Below, one piece after another: positions 1 through 7,513 of a DNA stretch of 34,242 bases; position 1 is the stretch's first letter, and the number at the start of each line of letters is the position of its first letter. The notes beneath the pieces were generated by a model that saw only the letters and a program-made list of their open reading frames with translations, searched no databases and had not been told where the DNA came from. The translations under genes were made by a program, and so were the position numbers. Source of the DNA: JACNIV01 sp965370415 (lineage in GTDB: Bacteria; Cloacimonadota; Cloacimonadia; Cloacimonadales; TCS61); assembly GCA_965370415.1 (NCBI GenBank), contig CBDUTJ010000031.1:1-34242 (forward strand), read 5' to 3'.

Positions 1-53
1 ATCGTGCCAATATTCACGTGCGGCTTGGTGCGCACAAATTTCTTTTTAGCCAT
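1..53 (-). CDS. tuf: Elongation factor Tu, N-terminal fragment (runs off the window)
   Basis: The reverse strand starts with ATG at 53 and reads M-A-K-K-K-F-V-R-T-K-P-H-V-N-I-G-T, the near-invariant amino terminus of bacterial EF-Tu, before leaving the window. A strong Shine-Dalgarno (AAGGAGGGAGA on the minus strand, about 56-66) precedes the start. EF-Tu carries aminoacyl-tRNAs to the ribosome as the GTP complex. The gene follows four tRNA genes on the same strand, as in the tRNA-tufB operon of Proteobacteria. Only 17 codons are visible, but the sequence is diagnostic. Confidence 0.95.
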   Translation of the reverse strand, partial: MAKKKFVRTKPHVNIGT

Positions 54-97
54 TTCTCCCTCCTTGGCTTAATTTTTTATTATTTAATTTTCATTAC

Positions 98-173
98 TGG
101 GGCTCATGACCGGACTTGAACCGGTGACCTCATCCTTACCAAGGATGTGCTCTACCAGCTGAGCTACATGAGC
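98..173 (-). tRNA. trnT: tRNA-Thr (anticodon GGT)
   Basis: The reverse complement folds as a cloverleaf with acceptor GCTCATG/CATGAGC, the D-arm sequence AGCTCAGCTGGTAGAGC, an anticodon stem CATCC/GGATG closing loop TTGGTAA (anticodon GGT) and a T-arm with GGTTCAAGTCC. The CCA end is encoded (98-100). The discriminator base before CCA is C, which is unusual. It is the last tRNA before tuf. Confidence 0.95.
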
Positions 174-177
174 AACA

Positions 178-253
178 TGGAGCGGGAGACGGGTCTCGAA
201 CCCGCTACCCTTAGCTTGGAAGGCTAATGCTCTACCAAATGAGCTACTCCCGC
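178..253 (-). tRNA. trnG: tRNA-Gly (anticodon TCC)
   Basis: The reverse complement gives acceptor GCGGGAG/CTCCCGC, discriminator T, an encoded CCA (178-180), and anticodon stem TTAGC/GCTAA around loop CTTCCAA, so the anticodon is TCC. T73 is the usual bacterial glycine discriminator. It sits 4 nt upstream of tRNA-Thr(GGT) and belongs to the same tRNA-tuf transcript. Confidence 0.96.
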
Positions 254-261
254 ATAACATC

Positions 262-347
262 TGGTGGAGGGGGGAGGATTCGAACCTCCGAAGGCGTCCG
301 CCGACAGATTTACAGTCTGTTCCCTTTGACCGCTCGGGAACCCCTCC
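262..347 (-). tRNA. trnY: tRNA-Tyr (anticodon GTA)
   Basis: This is a class II tRNA with a long variable arm (GTCGGCGGACGCCTTC region). Acceptor is GGAGGGG/CCCCTCC, discriminator A, encoded CCA at 262-264. The anticodon loop CTGTAAA within stem ACAGA/TCTGT gives GTA. It is the second gene of the four-tRNA set. Confidence 0.96.
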
Positions 348-351
348 CACA

Positions 352-426
352 TGGTGCCGACAGTAGGAATCGAACCCACAACCGCTCGATTACAAGTCGA
401 GTGCTCTACCGTTGAGCCATGTCGGC
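352..426 (-). tRNA. trnT: tRNA-Thr (anticodon TGT)
   Basis: Acceptor GCCGACA/TGTCGGC, discriminator A, encoded CCA at 352-354, anticodon stem CTCGA/TCGAG around loop CTTGTAA (anticodon TGT). It is the first tRNA of the cluster. The operon promoter should lie in 427-612. A TTGACA-like box is present on the minus strand at 549-554, but no convincing -10 box sits at a suitable distance. Confidence 0.96.
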
Positions 427-612
427 AAATTAATCATCTAGGTCATGACAGAAAAACTCACTCTTTTTTTCTGCCCAAATAATTTCACTACATACCATTT
501 AAAGAGCTTTTTCAACAGAATGAACAAAAAATTTTCTTTAGCGATATGTGTCAAATAATTTATCTATTTATTGTAATTTTCTTTTATTAATACTTAGTAT
601 AACTAAAATCGT

Positions 613-1989
613 TTATTTAACTATTTCCCATTCAGTTCCAGCAGGTGTATCTTTCAACTGAATTCCTAAAGATTTGAGGTCGTCCCTTATTTTATCTGCC
701 ATCTGCCAGTTCTTTTCTTTTTTGAACAGTTGCCGGTAGTCAATAAAAAGCTGAATAAGCTCTTCTGAAATTTCATTTGTATAGGTTTTTAATTTCTCTT
801 CCAGGTTTGTAAAGAAGCCCAGAACCTGTCCCAGTTCAACCAGCAAGTGAGCAAAATTCATATCCTTTGAGCTACGGGTGATCTTAACAATTTCAAAAAA
901 AACAGATATTGCTTTTGCAGTATTGAAATCATCATCCATCGCTTCGACGAATTGGTCTTTCAATTTCTTATGTTTTTCCGTATAGGAAGCATCTTTATCC
1001 TTATGTTTTAAATAATCCAGTTCTTTTAGGATCGAGTAAAGATTTTTCACTGCCTGGGCAGATTCTTTAATAAGGTCTTCATTGTAATCGATAGGACTAC
1101 GGTAATGTTTTGAAAGAAAGAAAAAACGAATAGCTTCGGCATCATATTTTTTGAGTACATCGCGGGTGAGAAAAAAATTATCAAGACTTTTTGACATTTT
1201 TTCTCCGGATATATTCAAGTAACCGCCATGCATCCAGTATTTGGCATGAATACTTCCTGTGGATGCCTGAGCTTGAGCGATCTCATTTTCATGATGCGGA
1301 AAGATCAAGTCTATTCCACCGCCATGAATATCAAAAGTTTCACCCAGCAATTTGCGTGACATAACCACGCATTCCGTATGCCAGCCGGGGCGTCCTTCTC
1401 CCCAGGGGCTTTGCCATTTTGGTTCACCGGATTTAGATTTTTTCCATAGCGTAAAATCACCGGGATGTTTCTTCTGAATATTCTTTTCTACTCTGGCTCC
1501 GGCTTTCAGGTCTTCAATTTTCTTTCCTGAAAGAATTCCATATTTTTTATCGGCATTAATAGAAAAATAAACATCTCCATTTACTTCATAGGCATAGCCT
1601 TTTTCTTCTAATTCTTTAATTAGGCTGACCATCTCTTCGATATATTTTGTAGCATGTGGATAATGATCTGCATTAGTTATTCCCATTGCAGCAGTATCTT
1701 TAAAAAAAGCGTTGATATATTTTTCTGCAATCTTGGGGACAGGAATGTTCTCTTTGATTGATTGACTGATGAGCTTATCATCGATATCTGTAATATTCTG
1801 AACATAAGTTACCTGAAATCCACAATATATAAAATAGTTTCGGACAACATCAAAAAAGAGAAAAGTTCGCGCATTTCCAATATGGAAATAATTATATGCA
1901 GTTGGCCCGCACAAATAAATATTAACTTTTCCCGGTTCCAGGGGGATGAATTCTTCTTTTTTTCGAGTTAAAGTATTATAAATTTTCAT
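613..1989 (-). CDS. cysS: Cysteinyl-tRNA synthetase
   Basis: This class I synthetase charges tRNA-Cys with cysteine in the cytoplasm. At 458 aa it has the usual length. Visible signatures are CGPT at 27-30 with zinc ligand Cys27, the nucleotide-binding HIGN box (36-39, a normal CysRS version of HIGH), the second zinc cysteine in WHTECV (Cys207), FPHHENE with His232/His233/Glu234, and KMSKS at 264-268. It starts directly after the rsmD stop (TAA-ATG), and GGAG inside the rsmD end serves as ribosome binding site. That makes it the last gene of the 5235-613 run. A weak TTAGT/ACTAA hairpin follows the stop; no convincing intrinsic terminator is visible. Confidence 0.97.
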   Translation of the reverse strand: MKIYNTLTRKKEEFIPLEPGKVNIYLCGPTAYNYFHIGNARTFLFFDVVRNYFIYCGFQVTYVQNITDIDDKLISQSIKENIPVPKIAEKYINAFFKDTAAMGITNADHYPHATKYIEEMVSLIKELEEKGYAYEVNGDVYFSINADKKYGILSGKKIEDLKAGARVEKNIQKKHPGDFTLWKKSKSGEPKWQSPWGEGRPGWHTECVVMSRKLLGETFDIHGGGIDLIFPHHENEIAQAQASTGSIHAKYWMHGGYLNISGEKMSKSLDNFFLTRDVLKKYDAEAIRFFFLSKHYRSPIDYNEDLIKESAQAVKNLYSILKELDYLKHKDKDASYTEKHKKLKDQFVEAMDDDFNTAKAISVFFEIVKITRSSKDMNFAHLLVELGQVLGFFTNLEEKLKTYTNEISEELIQLFIDYRQLFKKEKNWQMADKIRDDLKSLGIQLKDTPAGTEWEIVK

Positions 1990-2523
1990 TTACGCTCCAA
2001 GTATTGAAATCCGGGTTGCTCCCGAGATTTTCTGTTTCTCAATCCTGGAATTCCATTTTTCGTCAAGTTTTTCATCCCTGGAATGTTCTACAATTACCTT
2101 TCCATCCGGGTCCAGCAGATCGTTTTCATATATAGCTTCCAATGTCTTATCAACCAATTTCTTTTTATAAGGCGGATCCAAAAATATCAGGTCATATTTT
2201 TCCGGAGAATTATTGAGATAAACGGAAACTTTTTTTTTCCTTATCAAGCAGCTATCTTTACATCCGAGTTTATTGATATTACGGATTATAGTAGTAATCG
2301 CTTTATTGGAGAGATCGACAAAAACGGCAGACGATGCTCCTCTACTTATTGCTTCCAGACCAAGGGATCCGCTGCCGGCATAAAGATCGAGTACATTTTT
2401 GTTTTTACAATCGTACAGAATGGAAAAAATAACCTCTTTTGTGTAATCGGTTGTAGGACGTGATGTTTTTCCCGGAACGGAAAAAAGATGGGCTTTTTTA
2501 AATTTTCCGGTGATAATTCTCAT
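1990..2523 (-). CDS. rsmD: 16S rRNA (guanine-966-N2)-methyltransferase RsmD
   Basis: This is a SAM-dependent Rossmann-fold methyltransferase, 177 aa, the usual RsmD size. It begins MRIITGKFK with the conserved SRPTTDYTKE block (21-30). The SAM-binding motif DLYAGSGSLGLEA lies at 46-58 and the catalytic DPPY at 116-119, typical of N2-guanine methylation. The family methylates G966 of 16S rRNA in 30S assembly. The start overlaps the end of the small cysteine-rich ORF (2498-2671), and cysS follows without a gap, so translational coupling is likely. In many bacteria rsmD sits next to coaD; here it is with cysS. Confidence 0.93.
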   Translation of the reverse strand: MRIITGKFKKAHLFSVPGKTSRPTTDYTKEVIFSILYDCKNKNVLDLYAGSGSLGLEAISRGASSAVFVDLSNKAITTIIRNINKLGCKDSCLIRKKKVSVYLNNSPEKYDLIFLDPPYKKKLVDKTLEAIYENDLLDPDGKVIVEHSRDEKLDEKWNSRIEKQKISGATRISILGA

Positions 2524-2671
2524 TTTTCCTGCTGTAAGAAAACCTGATCTCGAGCTGCCGTGGTTTTAACTCAAAGTTCGGGCAACCCAGAAGGATTATG
2601 GTTTCCGGTTGTTTACATTTCTTTTCACATTTAATGCATAATTTATTAAAATTTTTATTCTTCAGTTTCAT
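2498..2671 (-). CDS. Small four-cysteine (putative zinc-binding) protein, 57 aa
   Basis: This is an unrecognised small gene found by reading the minus strand between the acidic TPR-like gene and rsmD. ATG at 2671 opens a 57-codon frame ending TAA at 2500-2498. It overlaps the upstream stop by 17 nt and the first 26 nt of rsmD. The protein begins MKLKNKNFNK and has Cys at 12, 15, 19 and 30 (CxxC-x3-C-x10-C, the last in GCP), suggesting a zinc knuckle, followed by a basic, strand-prone tail. No good Shine-Dalgarno precedes the ATG, so coupling to the upstream gene is assumed. The cysteine spacing and gap-filling position favour a real gene. Function unknown. Confidence 0.6.
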   Translation of the reverse strand: MKLKNKNFNKLCIKCEKKCKQPETIILLGCPNFELKPRQLEIRFSYSRKNENYHRKI

Positions 2672-3737
2672 CGGTGTTTTTTAACAGTTCCAGCGCATAA
2701 TGAACATCAGAGAGTTTAACTTCATCTAAAGTTCTATCGTCTCCCAGGTTTTCGATAAGGATATTATTCAGAGATTCTGCATCGACATTTTTCAGATCTT
2801 TCAAAAGATCCAATACATCTGCTCCAGCAGGAGTGTGTAGTTTTTCTTCAATACCTGTCAGGGGCTGAATGGGTTCAATTTCGGACTCTACCTCAGAGGT
2901 CTTTTCGTCTTCTTCTTTTTCTTTTTCTTCTTTTACGGGTTCGTCTGTAGGTTCAATTTCCGGAGATAATTTGGTAACTTCAATTTCGGTTGTATCTTTA
3001 GACTGCTCTTTTTCGACCGCTGCCAAAAGGTCTGCTTCACTCACGTTTTCCGGTATTTCATCAAGTTGATCTTCTTCAATTTTTTGTTCCCCTGCAGGAA
3101 TTTCAATATCCAGGCTCTCTTCTGTTAGTGTATCTTCCGTGGTTTCCGCACCAATATCCATTTCTGTACCGGGTTCATCTGATATCTCCATTTCCGGTTC
3201 ATCACTAACGGATGTTATTTCTTCATCCATAGAAATAGTTTTGGATTCCTCTTCTATTTCAGAGAAGGACTCAGTATCTTCTTCCTGTAGTTCCGATTCT
3301 GAAGTAATATCTTCAGTTTCACCGGGAGAAACTTCCACAGTTGGTTCTTCTTCCAATTCCTGTTCACTTTCAGTAATATTATCTGTAGGGGGTTCGGTGA
3401 TATCAGCTTTTTGTGCTTGTTCCTGCAGCATTTCTTCCGGATAAGTTTCCTCGTTTTTATGCTGAGCTTGAGATTCAATAAAAGCCTCGTATTCATCATG
3501 TGGAAGGATCTTGAAGTTCTTTTTATCTTCTGTGGTGAATATCTTGTCAATGATCGAATTATATTCGAGAGCACCGTCGTTGAATATTCTATTTTTCAAA
3601 TCTTTGACCTTTTCATCCAGCTCATCTGAATATTCTTTATTTAATAATTGCTGGTAGATCACCAATGCATCGAGTGGTTGATTCTGTTTTTCATATAACT
3701 GAGCCAGGGTTAAGGTGGATTTAGCTTTATCAGACAT
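2655..3737 (-). CDS. Acidic TPR-like protein with long Glu-rich linker
   Basis: The function is not recognised. Residues 1-60 contain one TPR-like helical hairpin (LAQLYEKQNQPLDALVIYQQ). A very acidic, low-complexity Glu/Ser/Thr stretch fills roughly 90-285, and a compact C-terminal region (about 290-360) looks folded. No signal peptide or membrane segment is seen, so it is probably cytoplasmic or tethered through a partner. Two in-frame ATGs lie at 3743 and 3737; I chose 3737 because AGGAG lies 7 nt before it and would be too close to the first ATG. The gene overlaps or abuts the ComEA-like gene. The middle resembles disordered adaptor regions and gives no functional clue. Confidence 0.8.
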   Translation of the reverse strand: MSDKAKSTLTLAQLYEKQNQPLDALVIYQQLLNKEYSDELDEKVKDLKNRIFNDGALEYNSIIDKIFTTEDKKNFKILPHDEYEAFIESQAQHKNEETYPEEMLQEQAQKADITEPPTDNITESEQELEEEPTVEVSPGETEDITSESELQEEDTESFSEIEEESKTISMDEEITSVSDEPEMEISDEPGTEMDIGAETTEDTLTEESLDIEIPAGEQKIEEDQLDEIPENVSEADLLAAVEKEQSKDTTEIEVTKLSPEIEPTDEPVKEEKEKEEDEKTSEVESEIEPIQPLTGIEEKLHTPAGADVLDLLKDLKNVDAESLNNILIENLGDDRTLDEVKLSDVHYALELLKNTDETEE

Positions 3738-3739
3738 GA

Positions 3740-4351
3740 TCATTCTCCTATAATTATTTGATCTTTAAATTTTTTAAGGGTTTTGGGACCTATGCCTTTT
3801 ACCTGCAAAAGATCCTCGATACTTTTAAAACGACCCAATTCATTTCTCAAGGCAATTATTTTTTCTGCCTTGGTAGGCCCTATTCCTTTTAATTGTATTA
3901 ATTCTTCCACAGATGCTTTATTGACATTTATCTTTACGGAATTTTCGCGATCTATTGTTTCAGAAAAAGATTCGGATATTTCCAGATCTTCCTCGTTAGC
4001 CAGGCTGTAAAAATAGTTTTCTATTTTGATATACGATTTTTCACCAATCCCTTTTATATTCATCAGGTCACGTTTCGATCTGAATCCTTGAGTTTCTCTA
4101 TAGCTAATGATATCTGCTGATTTTTTTGCACCGATTCCAGGAATGGTGATCAATTCTTCATTAGTTACAGTATTCAGGTCATATCTTATTTCGTAATCTT
4201 TTTCAAAATTCAAGCTGTCTGATGCTGCAGACTCATTGCCAGCCATCAAACCAGTATATTTTAGTATTAAACCCAAAAAAGCAAAAAGCAGGATGAAAAG
4301 AAGGATTTTCTGCTCATTCTCGGTTAAATAATTTCTTAAGATCTTTTTCAT
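3740..4351 (-). CDS. Membrane-anchored ComEA-like helix-hairpin-helix protein
   Basis: Starting at ATG 4351 the protein is 203 aa. It has one N-terminal membrane helix (about 15-35) and two ComEA-type double helix-hairpin-helix units, around 58-113 (motifs IPGIGAKKSADI and IKGIGEKSYIKI) and 141-198 (LKGIGPTKAEKI and VKGIGPKTLKKF). HhH motifs bind DNA backbone non-specifically, and ComEA proteins act in DNA uptake at the membrane, so a periplasmic DNA-binding role is likely but not shown. The frame is open to 4414, but the upstream ATG lies inside the peptidase gene. The 4351 start overlaps the peptidase stop as ATGA, with GGGG just upstream. Confidence 0.87.
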   Translation of the reverse strand: MKKILRNYLTENEQKILLFILLFAFLGLILKYTGLMAGNESAASDSLNFEKDYEIRYDLNTVTNEELITIPGIGAKKSADIISYRETQGFRSKRDLMNIKGIGEKSYIKIENYFYSLANEEDLEISESFSETIDRENSVKINVNKASVEELIQLKGIGPTKAEKIIALRNELGRFKSIEDLLQVKGIGPKTLKKFKDQIIIGE

Positions 4352-5235
4352 TTTTCCCCATAAATTAAATTCAACAGGGTTTGACCTATTACATACAAAG
4401 AATTGGCTGAGCATTTATCTGGTGTGTCTTCCAAAGTATGCCAGTAGGGATATTCAAAATCTATAATATCGATGGCATTAAATCCGGCTACGATAAGCGG
4501 GTAATGGTCATCATAGATTCTTTTTGTTATTCTGGCATTGAACTCTTTAAAGCCAGCTTCTTCAGCAGCATCCCAAACTTCATTCACAAGGTTCGGACTG
4601 TTATGATAGGAAAAATATTCTATTTCAACTTCAAGGTCTGCATCACCGATCATATCTACGATAATTGTTTTTTCGGGTTTTAGACCGGAAAAATTTTGAG
4701 CATAATAGCTGGAGCCTAAACACCAGGTTTCATTCTTATTATATTCTCCCATATCTTCCATATCAAAAAAAACCAAATCTATCCCATACTGCCGGGGTTG
4801 TTTCTGTGAAATAATAGAAGCCAGTTCAAGCAAAACTGCTACACCCGAAGCCGCATCATTTGCCCCCAGAATGGGAGTGTTGTGCAGAGCGGGATCTTCT
4901 TCTTTATCTGCCCAGGGTCGGGTATCGTAATGCGCTCCCAGCAGGATTCGTCTGCTCATCCTGGGATAAAAATCAGCAATGATATTTACACACTGATATT
5001 CGATGCCATTTACTTCTACATTGAATTTCTGTTCCTGAACGGAAGCACCAAATTTTTTCAACTCAGAAATTATCAGGTTCCTGCATAAAACGATCTCTTC
5101 CGAACCGGGGTAACGTGGACCGATATCACATTGAGCTTCCAGATAAGAAAAGGCTTCTTCCTTGTTAAATTCCGGTACCGGGTTCGAACATGAAATCAAT
5201 ATTAACAACACAAAACCCGAATAATATCTATACAT
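4348..5235 (-). CDS. M28-family zinc peptidase / glutaminyl-cyclase-like lipoprotein
   Basis: With start ATG 5235 the product is 295 aa and begins with a lipoprotein signal ending LISC (Cys16), so it should be lipid-anchored. The M28 motifs are in order: HYDTRP (His102), GANDAASG (Asp127), FFDMED (Glu160/Asp161), DMIGD (Asp194) and the closing YWHTLEDT (His266). The YWHT-x-D block and FFDMED are closer to glutaminyl-peptide cyclotransferases than to classical aminopeptidases, so it may cyclise N-terminal Gln or trim peptides. The frame extends to 5295, but that adds a basic leader before the signal peptide, and AGGAAAGAAAGG immediately precedes ATG 5235. It is the first gene of the 5235-613 run. 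Confidence 0.88.
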   Translation of the reverse strand: MYRYYSGFVLLILISCSNPVPEFNKEEAFSYLEAQCDIGPRYPGSEEIVLCRNLIISELKKFGASVQEQKFNVEVNGIEYQCVNIIADFYPRMSRRILLGAHYDTRPWADKEEDPALHNTPILGANDAASGVAVLLELASIISQKQPRQYGIDLVFFDMEDMGEYNKNETWCLGSSYYAQNFSGLKPEKTIIVDMIGDADLEVEIEYFSYHNSPNLVNEVWDAAEEAGFKEFNARITKRIYDDHYPLIVAGFNAIDIIDFEYPYWHTLEDTPDKCSANSLYVIGQTLLNLIYGEK

Positions 5236-5343
5236 CCTTTCTTTCCTATGAGAATTTACCTTTTTACAAAAAAAACGTAAGTTTATTTCTGTCAATGTAG
5301 TTTTAGCAAGAAAATTAATTGGGAAGTAAAAAGTTATTTAAAA

Positions 5344-5438
5344 TGGCCGAGAGGGCAGGAATCGAACCTGCCGTAGACAGTTTTAGCTGCCTATTACCGG
5401 TTTTGAAGACCGGCTGAAACACCAGTTCCATCCTCTCT
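5344..5438 (-). tRNA. selC: tRNA-Sec (selenocysteine, anticodon TCA)
   Basis: The minus strand has the features of bacterial tRNA-Sec: about 95 nt long, anticodon stem CCGGT/ACCGG around CTTCAAA (anticodon TCA), an extended 6-bp D stem TGGAAC/GTTTCA with a 4-nt loop TGGT, a long variable arm TAGGCAG-CTAAAA-CTGTCTA, and a T arm GCAGG-TTCGATT-CCTGC. An encoded CCA follows G73 (5344-5347). The acceptor pairs GAGAGG with CCTCTC, but the terminal pair is not Watson-Crick, so the exact 5' end (5437 or 5438) is uncertain. It lies divergent to selB. A TATATA at 5464-5469 could be a -10 box. Confidence 0.93.
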
Positions 5439-5566
5439 AAAGAAACCAACAAATGCAGCAGACTATATATGTAAAGAATTTTTTGGTAATGAATTATGCT
5501 ATCATTACTTGACGAAATCAAATTAAAAAAAAAAGTAAAAAATGTAATATGATTTAGGAAGTGAAC

Positions 5567-7513
5567 ATGGATAAAAAACATTTGATAATGGGAACCGCCG
5601 GACATGTAGATCATGGTAAAACTACACTAATTAAAGCTTTAACAGGGTTCGACTGCGATACACATAAACAGGAAAAACAGCGTGGTATTACCATGAATCT
5701 GGGTTTTACACATCTTGATCTGCCGGATGGTAACAGCGTGGGAATTATTGATGTTCCCGGTCACGCCGATTTCATCAAGACAATGGTGGCTGGAGCGTGC
5801 GGCATAGATTTTGTACTGTTCATCATCGCTGCGGATGAAGGGATAATGCCTCAGACCAGAGAGCATCTGGAAATTATGAATACACTCGGAATAAAACACG
5901 GGATAATCGTTTTAACCAAGGTGGACCTGGTTGATATCGAACTAATTGAATTGGCTGAAGAAGAGCTTCACGAATTTGTAATAGATTCTTTCCTGGAAAA
6001 AGCATCTATCATTAAAGTATCCTCAGTTAGTGAATCCGGTATGGATAAGCTTCTACAAGCAATAACAGAAATAGTAGAGAAAATTCCTCAACGCAGTTCC
6101 GAAGGTGCTTTCCGTTTGTATATCGACCGCATATTTTCGCGGGAAGGTTTTGGTACTATTGCCAATGGTTCAGTTCTATCAGGATCAATATCCAAAGATG
6201 ATAAAGTATATCTTTTACCCGGAAATAAAGAACTGCGTATTCGCAGAATGGAACATCATGGTAAGGAAGTTAATACTGTTAGTGCGGGTGACAGGGCTTC
6301 GTTCAACCTGGTGGGGCTCAAGCAAAAAGATTTCAATCGGGGTATGGTGCTTTCCGATAGAAAAATAAAAGAAACCAGGCTGATCGATGCAAATATCACA
6401 ATATTTCAGCCAGATGTTACACTTCAGCTTTGGAGTCAGGTTATCTTTCTTCTGGGTACCAGCAGGCTGATGGCAAGGATGCACCTGTTAGATAAGAATT
6501 CCATATCCAGCGGAGAAACCTGCCTTGTACAGACCTATCTTCCCAAACCGATAATTGCAATTTTTGGAGATAGATTTATTATCAGGAATTCATCTGGAGA
6601 TCTCACACTGGGCGGGGGAGAGATAATTGACCCGTATCCGCTGCATCATCGTAGACGTAGAAAAGATCAGATAGACATCGTTAATAAACTTTCTTCAGGA
6701 GATCTGAAAGAACTTGTTTTAGCAGAGATAAGAAAAGCACCGCTGCCGCTGTTGCATACAGATATTGCAAGTAACCTGAATGTACAGCCTGACGATTTGA
6801 TCGAGATAATATTCCAGCAATTACCCGGTGATATTGTTTTTCACCAGACAGAAAATAACATCCTTCTCATGCAGAAGAAATTTGAAACTGCCACGCGTAA
6901 TAAAATTCTAACAGGACTGCAGGAATTTCATAAAAAAAATCCTCTGAAAAAAACGGGTAAAACATTTAACGAATTAATGGGGATCTTTGGTTCCGTTCAG
7001 AATGAAATCACTAAAATGACTTTAAAACTGCTGCTTGATGATATGCAGGAAAATGGTAAACTAAAACATACGAATAAAAGCTGGGCGCTGACTTCCCACG
7101 ATATAAAACTGGATAATGTTACACAAAACCTGGTAGATAAAGTGGAAAAATATCTTCAAAATATTGGCAGCAACTCTATTGATATTGCAGAAATTCAAAT
7201 AGCAATAAAAGAAGATGTGGATGAAAAAAAACTGCGCCAGGTTCTCAATTATTTAGTTGATAAGGATTCAGTGTATTTCCTGCAGAAAAAGTATTTTCAC
7301 CACGATTTTGTGGAAAAGGCAAAACAGCAGCTACTTAAGTCTCTGCAGCAAAATCCCGATGGTATTTCGGTTGCACAATTCCGCGATATTATGGAATGCA
7401 ACAGGACAAATTCGATGATAATCCTGGAGTATTTCGATAGCAGCAATATCACCATTCGCCGTGGTAATTACAGGTTCCTGACGAAGAAATTTGTGGAGAG
7501 CAGGAAAAAGTGA
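5567..7513 (+). CDS. selB: Selenocysteine-specific elongation factor SelB
   Basis: SelB delivers Sec-tRNA to UGA codons followed by a SECIS hairpin. The G domain shows GHVDHGKT (12-19), the switch region KQRGITMNLGF, DVPGH and TKVD. EF-Tu-like beta-barrel domains follow, and the C-terminal ~270 residues are the winged-helix repeats that bind SECIS RNA. With start ATG 5567 it has 648 aa, normal for bacterial SelB. GTG at 5561 is also in frame, but AGGA at 5557-5560 lies 7 nt before ATG 5567 and would collide with the GTG. Divergent tRNA-Sec next door strongly supports the call. The stop overlaps the next gene by GTGA. Confidence 0.97.
   Translation: MDKKHLIMGTAGHVDHGKTTLIKALTGFDCDTHKQEKQRGITMNLGFTHLDLPDGNSVGIIDVPGHADFIKTMVAGACGIDFVLFIIAADEGIMPQTREHLEIMNTLGIKHGIIVLTKVDLVDIELIELAEEELHEFVIDSFLEKASIIKVSSVSESGMDKLLQAITEIVEKIPQRSSEGAFRLYIDRIFSREGFGTIANGSVLSGSISKDDKVYLLPGNKELRIRRMEHHGKEVNTVSAGDRASFNLVGLKQKDFNRGMVLSDRKIKETRLIDANITIFQPDVTLQLWSQVIFLLGTSRLMARMHLLDKNSISSGETCLVQTYLPKPIIAIFGDRFIIRNSSGDLTLGGGEIIDPYPLHHRRRRKDQIDIVNKLSSGDLKELVLAEIRKAPLPLLHTDIASNLNVQPDDLIEIIFQQLPGDIVFHQTENNILLMQKKFETATRNKILTGLQEFHKKNPLKKTGKTFNELMGIFGSVQNEITKMTLKLLLDDMQENGKLKHTNKSWALTSHDIKLDNVTQNLVDKVEKYLQNIGSNSIDIAEIQIAIKEDVDEKKLRQVLNYLVDKDSVYFLQKKYFHHDFVEKAKQQLLKSLQQNPDGISVAQFRDIMECNRTNSMIILEYFDSSNITIRRGNYRFLTKKFVESRKK

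Noticed and set aside
84..415. Open frames of 88 and 62 codons across the tRNA cluster
   Set aside because: They are accidental readings of tRNA genes, whose cloverleafs are clear.
549..554. TTGACA-like box upstream of the tRNA-tuf operon, with similar boxes at 8801-8806 and 17447-17452
   Set aside because: No good -10 partner at 16-18 nt; FCB promoters also differ from this consensus, so I did not call promoters.
3254..3574. Lys-rich 106-codon frame inside the acidic TPR-like gene
   Set aside because: An out-of-frame reading of a Glu-rich repeat stretch.
5464..5469. TATATA as a -10 box of tRNA-Sec
   Set aside because: Only a single box; the -35 is unclear, so it is mentioned but not listed as a feature.
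5315..5614. 99-codon minus-strand frame over the tRNA-Sec region
   Set aside because: It crosses the tRNA-Sec gene and selB start and has no coding signature.
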